33,237 nucleotides of DNA from a virus. The first letter of the stretch is position 1; each line of letters opens with the position of its first letter. The stretch covers positions 1 through 33,237 of IMG/VR virus record IMGVR_UViG_3300044846_000911. One strand, given 5' to 3'. The notes under the pieces were generated by a model. It was not told where the DNA came from and did not search any database. It worked only from the letters and a program-made list of their open reading frames with translations. The translations under genes and the position numbers were made by a program. Shown one piece after another: positions 1-3,866 of the stretch.

Positions 1-390
1 GATTTGTTATTAGTAGCATTAGACTTTTTAGACCCAAGAAGATGGTCAGACCCATCTGACCAACATGTTTTAAATATTATTTCTAGGGATATTGAATTGT
101 TACTCGCCCAACCTGAGCAAGAACCTGCGGCTTGGATAATTGAAACAGAAATTCATGGAAAACTTAGTGAATGGGTATGTACAGATAAAAAACATTACAT
201 GGAAGAGCATGATTCTATTAAAGAACCAATACCTCTCTACACAGCGCCACAAAAACGTAAACATTTAACTGACATAGAAATATCAAAAGGGTTTAAAGCT
301 GATGATGAAGCCACACACCTTTACAGTTATTGGGCAGGTGTTGAATTTGCTGAGAAGCATCACGGCATTGGAGGTGGATGCGATGAGTAG
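1..390 (+). CDS. Small phage protein with LLAQPEQE segment (5' truncated)
   Basis: The frame is open from the left edge to the TAG at 388-390, so the true start lies outside the window. The middle carries LLAQPEQEPAAW and then PLYTAP, a layout I recognise from many uncharacterised phage proteins: a linker segment followed by a short C-terminal helix ending near HGIGG. The last residues, AEKHHGIGGGCDE, resemble the tail of the broken gene at 739-847. A close copy of the LLAQPEQE coding DNA also occurs in the gene at 1110. No catalytic motif is visible and the function is unknown. It belongs to the string of small early genes that precedes the replication module. I am fairly sure it is a real gene and not sure of any role. 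Confidence 0.75.
   Translation, partial: DLLLVALDFLDPRRWSDPSDQHVLNIISRDIELLLAQPEQEPAAWIIETEIHGKLSEWVCTDKKHYMEEHDSIKEPIPLYTAPQKRKHLTDIEISKGFKADDEATHLYSYWAGVEFAEKHHGIGGGCDE
103..122 (+). repeat. 20-nt near-repeat encoding part of LLAQPEQE (copy 1; copy 2 at 1230-1249)
   Basis: Positions 103-122 and 1230-1249 match at 19 of 20 bases, in two different genes and in the same coding phase. Both encode the core of the LAQPEQE peptide. This suggests a shared, recombining module between small early genes and not independent convergence. Confidence 0.6.
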
Positions 391-399
391 GGAAAGCAT

Positions 400-699
400 A
401 TGAATATCTATGAAGCTAGATGGAACAATGTTTTGAGCTGGGCAAAGAAAGTCAAGGAATATTACGATACTGGCAAGTATATGATTAAGTGGGATGATGA
501 TTTTTATCCAAATGAGTATGACTTTGTTATTGATGAAGAAAACAGATTAATTTCCATCGATTCGAAAGATGGAACAACTGGAAATCAGATATACGAATAT
601 GATTTAAATTGGGATCACGGCTCTTATACATCTATCACTGAAACCAATAAAATATTATCAGAAATTAATTTATATAGGATGGAAAAGGTGAAGATATGA
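400..699 (+). CDS. Hypothetical protein, 99 aa
   Basis: The start is ATG at 400, ten bases after the previous stop, with a purine-rich GGGAAAG upstream. The product is rich in Trp, Tyr and Asp/Glu (for example KWDDDFYPNEYDFVIDEE) and looks like a small soluble alpha/beta protein. I do not recognise the family. It has no signal peptide, membrane segment or cysteine. It sits among closely packed small early phage genes, where such proteins often modify host functions, but nothing in the sequence shows this. A possible 17-codon ORF overlaps its end (696-749) and is too short to call. Confidence 0.65.
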   Translation: MNIYEARWNNVLSWAKKVKEYYDTGKYMIKWDDDFYPNEYDFVIDEENRLISIDSKDGTTGNQIYEYDLNWDHGSYTSITETNKILSEINLYRMEKVKI

Positions 700-738
700 C
701 CGAACAAGGAGCGTTAAAAGCAAAACAGATGAGGCTAT

Positions 739-847
739 ATGATATTTGAAGAAGAACCAACGCTAAAAGAATTTTCCGATAAATTTAGGGTTTGTTGAGT
801 TAGTTAGACAAATAGAAAAAGCACACGGTATTGGAGGTGAGGAATGA
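739..847 (+). pseudogene. Frameshifted small gene with HGIGGEE tail
   Basis: ATG at 739 opens a frame reading MIFEEEPTLKEFSDKF and then stops at 796-798. The frame one base further on is open from 767 and reads GFVELVRQIEKAHGIGGEE, ending with TGA at 845-847. That tail is a characteristic C-terminus of small phage proteins and resembles the end of the gene at 1-390. Removing one base near 787 would join the two parts as DKFGFVELV, giving an intact protein of about 36 residues. The 3' end overlaps the next ATG at 844. It may be decay, a sequencing or assembly error, or less likely +1 recoding. The role of the intact form is unknown. Confidence 0.55.
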
Positions 848-1110
848 GTTATACAACTTGGCGTAAAGAAATACTGGCAAGGATGATGGACAATGAAGAT
901 AAGGATATTAACAATTATGTCTGCACTTTAACCGAAGAAGAATTAGATATTGAATTTTATGACGGTTTGGGTATGCCAGAAGGATTACCATTTACTCTTT
1001 GGACTACTTGTTATGTTTACTTTCCTGTAGTTCACGATGGATCAGAATGGTGCGGATCAGTTTACAGAAATCCCACAAAGATACCTACAAAACATCAAGG
1101 AGGTTATTAA
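844..1110 (+). CDS. Conserved phage protein, 88 aa
   Basis: The ATG at 844 is preceded by a strong GGAGGTGAGGA ribosome-binding site and overlaps the end of the broken gene before it. The C-terminal half, FTLWTTCYVYFPVVHDGSEW followed by GSVYRNP, matches a pattern I know from uncharacterised phage proteins: an acidic helical N-terminus, then F-T-x-W, then YFPVVxDGxEW, then a short basic/glycine tail. It is about the usual length for that group. No enzymatic motif is evident. The stop at 1108-1110 overlaps the start of the next gene by one base, which suggests translational coupling. Confidence 0.75.
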   Translation: MSYTTWRKEILARMMDNEDKDINNYVCTLTEEELDIEFYDGLGMPEGLPFTLWTTCYVYFPVVHDGSEWCGSVYRNPTKIPTKHQGGY

Positions 1111-1421
1111 TGAGTAAAGAAAGAGAGTTGTTGAGAGAAATAATGTGCTATATAGCATCGGGCGTAGTGTCTATTACAAGTAATGATCTTGGTGATGCCG
1201 CAGAAACGTTGCACGAAATACAAGAACTCCTCGCCCAGCCTGAGCAAGAGAACTTTGGGGTCTTTAAAGCCTTTTTAGAGCAGCTTGAATTTGATATACA
1301 ACAAGATAATATAAAACGCCTGGTGCTATGTATGAGGCAAGATAATAAAAGTGTTTTAGCTCAAGCGGTTTTAGATTATATGAAAGAGATCAATGCGCCT
1401 ATTGATATGGAGAAAGAGTAA
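1110..1421 (+). CDS. Small protein with LLAQPEQE segment, 103 aa
   Basis: I chose the ATG at 1110 because AAGGAGG lies just upstream and the TAATG overlap with the previous gene is typical here; the frame is open further upstream to 999, but that part is not supported. The product starts MSKERELLREI and carries IQELLAQPEQE near the middle, the same segment as in the gene at 1-390 and almost identical at DNA level. The rest is helical and charged. It is probably an adapter-like or regulatory small phage protein, but the function is unknown. The downstream gene starts at 1421, overlapping the stop by one base. Confidence 0.72.
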   Translation: MSKERELLREIMCYIASGVVSITSNDLGDAAETLHEIQELLAQPEQENFGVFKAFLEQLEFDIQQDNIKRLVLCMRQDNKSVLAQAVLDYMKEINAPIDMEKE

Positions 1422-1597
1422 TGAAAAATGATATAGAAGAACTACAAACAAAAGCAGATAGAGTACTAGATCAATGTAGTGTTTGGTCAGAGACAGGAGA
1501 TGGGTCTTATGAAGCTTGCCTATCCTATTGTGGTTATTATGCTATACTAGCCGACATTTCAAAACTTGAACAAGGTAAAGAAGATGAGATTTTATAA
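1421..1597 (+). CDS. Hypothetical protein, 58 aa
   Basis: The ATG at 1421 overlaps the preceding stop (TAATG). The frame encodes MKNDIEELQTKADRVLDQCS and ends at TAA 1595-1597. It is acidic, mostly helical, with two later cysteines in ACLSYCGYY. I do not recognise a family. The coupling of its start to the gene before it and of its end to the gene after it (overlap of 14 nt with the start at 1584) supports expression as part of the early operon. Confidence 0.55.
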   Translation: MKNDIEELQTKADRVLDQCSVWSETGDGSYEACLSYCGYYAILADISKLEQGKEDEIL

Positions 1598-1709
1598 TTG
1601 TGATGAGCTTACTAAGAGAGCTAACAAGTACCGCATGATAGGAGTAGTATTAACCGCAGCTCTTATTGCTTCTATAGTACTTAACTTAACTGTATTGGCA
1701 CACTGCTAG
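1584..1709 (+). CDS. Tiny single-pass membrane protein, 41 aa
   Basis: The frame from ATG 1584 to TAG 1707-1709 encodes a basic N-terminus (KRANKYR) followed by one hydrophobic segment of about 22 residues (IGVVLTAALIASIVLNLTVL) and a short tail AHC. A GGTAAAGAAG sequence upstream can serve as ribosome-binding site. The positive charge before the segment predicts the N-terminus in the cytoplasm. Small membrane proteins of this type are common among early phage genes, but this one shows no diagnostic motif. It overlaps the previous gene. Confidence 0.55.
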   Translation: MRFYNCDELTKRANKYRMIGVVLTAALIASIVLNLTVLAHC

Positions 1710-1713
1710 AACT

Positions 1714-1785
1714 ATGGCTAACAAAACAAGTAACAAAAACCGTAAAAAGAAAAACCCATTTAAAGCGAGGGAGAACTATGGGTGA
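1714..1785 (+). CDS. Possible 23-aa basic peptide
   Basis: A short frame (ATG 1714, TGA 1783-1785) encodes MANKTSNKNRKKKNPFKARE and then NYG, which is strongly basic. It overlaps the following gene by 8 nt, in the same style as its neighbours. Lys/Asn codons are common in this AT-rich DNA, so chance cannot be excluded. Confidence 0.25.
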   Translation: MANKTSNKNRKKKNPFKARENYG

Positions 1786-1975
1786 CGTAATAGATAAAGC
1801 AAATGACCAGGCACAACTAATCTTAGAGAAACAAATAGAGATGGCAAAAGGTACTAAATTAGATATCTTTTCTAATGAATCTGGACAATGCTGGGAGTGT
1901 GATGCTCCTGTGATAGATAATCGGCGCTGGTGTAGTAAGGAGTGCGCTGAAATGGCAGAAAGAGGAGGGTGGTGA
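1778..1975 (+). CDS. TraR/DksA-like small zinc-finger protein
   Basis: ATG 1778 follows GCGAGGGAGAAC, a good ribosome-binding site. The 65-aa product begins MGDVIDKANDQAQLILEKQI, resembling the helical start of TraR-type phage and plasmid proteins (D-x-A-x-D-x-A). It then has a zinc-binding pair, CWEC near residue 38 and CSKEC near residue 52. TraR/DksA proteins bind the secondary channel of host RNA polymerase and change promoter choice. The cysteine spacing and WCSKEC context are not those of classical TraR, so it may be a diverged member or another small zinc ribbon. It overlaps the next gene by TGATG. Confidence 0.55.
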   Translation: MGDVIDKANDQAQLILEKQIEMAKGTKLDIFSNESGQCWECDAPVIDNRRWCSKECAEMAERGGW

Positions 1976-2244
1976 TGAGTAGAGAAGTCGATCAAAAAAT
2001 ACTAGATATGTTAATGCCGGGGCTTGAGTTACCAGCCCCTCGTACTGAAGAAGAGTTTATACTAGCAACACAACCAATTAACCCAGAGCTAGAAGAATTG
2101 GAAACACAAATACGTAGTGAAACAATAATAGCTATGTATCTAATGGATCAACTCAATGCAAAGAAAAAAGCTATACATGAGCTATACAAAAAAGAAAGAA
2201 CTTTAAAAAGTGAAATAGTGGAGAGAAGTCGTAAAAGAAAATGA
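1975..2244 (+). CDS. Coiled-coil hypothetical protein, 89 aa
   Basis: I chose ATG 1975 because GAGGAGGG lies 6-12 nt upstream and it overlaps the preceding stop as TGATG; two in-frame GTG codons just before it are inside that ribosome-binding site. The product starts MSREVDQKILDMLMPGLELP. Its second half is a long charged helix (ELEELETQIRSETI through LKSEIVERSRKRK) with a coiled-coil pattern and a basic C-terminus that could touch nucleic acid. The family is not recognised. It overlaps the next gene by four bases (ATGA). Confidence 0.65.
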   Translation: MSREVDQKILDMLMPGLELPAPRTEEEFILATQPINPELEELETQIRSETIIAMYLMDQLNAKKKAIHELYKKERTLKSEIVERSRKRK

Positions 2245-2612
2245 AATGGGCTGACTTTGTATTCCCGCCAATAAACCTATGGAGCTACCCTACTATGATA
2301 AACGAAGAATCAACTGTAAAACCTATATGGAAACCTAAAGAACTTCCAGCCGACCCCGTCAATAACCTAAGCCATTACTCACATGGACCTAAAGCAGACG
2401 ATATGCAAGTTGGCGGTAACCACTATAAAGACATGGCAATACAGCCTTGGACAGTAATGGAGTCTATACTAACTTATGAAGAGTTTGTAGGTTTTCTTAA
2501 AGGTAACATAATTAAATATTCAATGAGAGACGGTAAGAAAGATCACTCTCAAGATGCAGGGAAGGCGGCACATTACATAGCTAAACTAGCTGAGGTACAG
2601 AGGGATGATTGA
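2241..2612 (+). CDS. DUF3310 phage protein with N-terminal extension
   Basis: Residues about 55-123 (MQVGGNHYKDMAIQPW, then EEFVGFLKGNIIKY and DAGKAAHYIAKL) match the DUF3310 family, a short helical domain widespread in phages, sometimes as part of nucleotide-metabolism proteins. Its biochemical role is not established. The N-terminal MKWADFVFPPINLWSYP is a separate short motif that I also associate with phage proteins and is joined here by a Pro/Lys-rich linker. ATG 2241 overlaps the preceding TGA (ATGA). The stop overlaps the start of the zinc-ribbon peptide at 2605. Confidence 0.72.
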   Translation: MKWADFVFPPINLWSYPTMINEESTVKPIWKPKELPADPVNNLSHYSHGPKADDMQVGGNHYKDMAIQPWTVMESILTYEEFVGFLKGNIIKYSMRDGKKDHSQDAGKAAHYIAKLAEVQRDD

Positions 2613-2751
2613 AAAGATTAAAGGTTGGTTTTGCCCGCCGCACAAGTGCACAAAGTTCAGGCAGTATTATGGTTTGAATTTAAAGATATGCGATGAGTGT
2701 AAAAAAGAAACTCCCTTATGGGAAGCAAACATAATAAAACATCAGAGATAA
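2605..2751 (+). CDS. Small zinc-ribbon-like protein, 48 aa
   Basis: ATG 2605 lies within the end of the preceding gene, behind CAGAGGG. The product is MIEKIKGWFCPPHKCTKFRQ, then YYGLNLKICDECKKETPLWE and a short tail. It has CPPHKC and CDEC, which together can bind one zinc ion. Such ribbons bind nucleic acid or protein; nothing more specific can be said. The stop is TAA at 2749-2751, five bases before the next start. Confidence 0.5.
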   Translation: MIEKIKGWFCPPHKCTKFRQYYGLNLKICDECKKETPLWEANIIKHQR

Positions 2752-2755
2752 TAAA

Positions 2756-3001
2756 ATGAAAACGATAAGAGATAATATAAACATACCAACGGCAGATATA
2801 ATAATAGATCTATTAACATCTTGGGAGCAATATCAAGACCATAAGTTTGATGAGCAGGTTAATGAAAGTATGCCACTAATGTTAGACGCGGCGGCAGCTA
2901 GAATGTACGCATTGGTTAGAACGGTACGGTTTGCTACAATGGGTTTAATAATAACTAATTTAATGTGGATTTTAAACGCAACAGGAGTATTACAATGGTA
3001 A
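2756..3001 (+). CDS. Hypothetical protein with C-terminal membrane anchor, 81 aa
   Basis: The protein has a helical, soluble N-terminal part (PTADIIIDLLTSWEQYQDHK) and ends in a hydrophobic stretch, MGLIITNLMWILNATGVLQW, just before the stop, so it is probably tail-anchored in the inner membrane. No family is recognised. The last 7 nt overlap the next gene, whose ribosome-binding site (AGGAG) lies inside this coding sequence, pointing to coupled translation. Confidence 0.6.
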   Translation: MKTIRDNINIPTADIIIDLLTSWEQYQDHKFDEQVNESMPLMLDAAAARMYALVRTVRFATMGLIITNLMWILNATGVLQW

Positions 3002-3291
3002 ATGCTGAACAGTTAGACTGGGTAGAAGAACTCGAAGAACTCGAAGAAGATGAAGATGATGAAGGGGTGTACGTACTAGTAAGGATAGTAGAGAATGAAT
3101 TAGGTATAGGACTTAGTGTACCAAATGACGAACCAAACGGAGACTACTTCATGCATGTTATCGACTCTCTATATAAAAACGCTACTATACGCACCATAGA
3201 AAACCTAATTGAAAGTTGCAAACGAAGCGAAAGAAATGTATTAGCTAAAGAGATACGTGACTTTTTGGAAACCCCTAAAACATTACACTAG
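2995..3291 (+). CDS. Acidic hypothetical protein, 98 aa
   Basis: I chose ATG 2995 because CAGGAG lies 8-13 nt upstream; the frame continues upstream to 2965 inside the previous gene without support. The N-terminus is very acidic (WVEELEELEEDEDDEG) and is followed by a compact alpha/beta-like part, VYVLVRIVENELGIGL and onwards. The codons for EELEE form a small internal repeat. Acidic small phage proteins often mimic DNA to block host DNA-binding enzymes, but here that is only a guess from composition. The function is unknown. Confidence 0.6.
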   Translation: MVNAEQLDWVEELEELEEDEDDEGVYVLVRIVENELGIGLSVPNDEPNGDYFMHVIDSLYKNATIRTIENLIESCKRSERNVLAKEIRDFLETPKTLH

Positions 3292-3300
3292 GAGAGAACT

Positions 3301-3576
3301 ATGAAAACCATATTATTTTTAATGTTATTAATGCCAACACTATCTATGGCAGCGTCACTTATCTTAACGCCTGGGCAACCTATACAAGCAATAGAACAAA
3401 CAGCAGGGGGCTATACTATTATGGACATGGGAGGAAAAGGAAATACACTTGTACAAAATGTGGGAAATATGGAGATCATTCATCACGGAGATTCTCCAGC
3501 AACAGTCATAATACATGAAGAGCCAGTGGGGGTTCCAACCCCATACAATCTAATCGACATGACCGGAGAAGAGTAG
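3301..3576 (+). CDS. Exported small protein with signal peptide, 91 aa
   Basis: ATG 3301 has AGGAGAGAACT directly upstream. Residues 1-18 (MKTILFLMLLMPTLSMAA) form a clear Sec signal peptide with a positive start, a hydrophobic core and an A-x-A-like cleavage site. No cysteine follows, so it is not a lipoprotein. The mature protein of about 73 residues (SLILTPGQPIQAIEQ) is beta-rich and ends MTGEE. It would be released to the periplasm, where phages sometimes place superinfection-exclusion or lysis-timing factors. Nothing in the sequence decides this. The stop overlaps the GTG start of the next gene. Confidence 0.65.
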   Translation: MKTILFLMLLMPTLSMAASLILTPGQPIQAIEQTAGGYTIMDMGGKGNTLVQNVGNMEIIHHGDSPATVIIHEEPVGVPTPYNLIDMTGEE

Positions 3577-3866
3577 TGACACCAGAAGGGGTTATTAAGA
3601 AGCAAGTAAAAGATATACTTGCTGAAGTCGGAGCGTGGTATTGTATGCCTGTAGGATCTGGTTATGGTAAGTCGGCTATTCCAGATTTTATAGTCTGTTA
3701 TCAAGGATATTTAATAGCTATAGAAACAAAAGCTGGCAACAAGCAAGCGACAGCTATACAGGCTAGAGAAATAGAAAGAATAAAAACTGCCAAGGGCTTT
3801 GCCTTTGTGATAAATGAAACTAACATAGGACACTTAAAAGAATGGTTATTATCGGGGTTGACATAG
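3576..3866 (+). CDS. VRR-NUC family nuclease
   Basis: The 96-aa product is a stand-alone VRR-NUC domain, a PD-(D/E)XK nuclease found in phages and in FAN1. Visible motifs are an N-terminal Glu (E4), IPDFIV with catalytic D37, AIETKAG with E50 and K52, and the conserved Q in TAIQAREI (Q62). Members act on branched or structured DNA and are usually linked to replication or recombination. The start is GTG at 3576, overlapping the preceding stop. Its end overlaps the DNA polymerase gene by 25 nt, so the two are probably translated together. The size is normal for the minimal phage form. Confidence 0.88.
   Translation: MTPEGVIKKQVKDILAEVGAWYCMPVGSGYGKSAIPDFIVCYQGYLIAIETKAGNKQATAIQAREIERIKTAKGFAFVINETNIGHLKEWLLSGLT

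Noticed and set aside
999-1110. Upstream extension of the 103-aa gene
   Set aside because: It overlaps the 844-1110 gene fully, has no ribosome-binding site, and AAGGAGG precedes ATG 1110.
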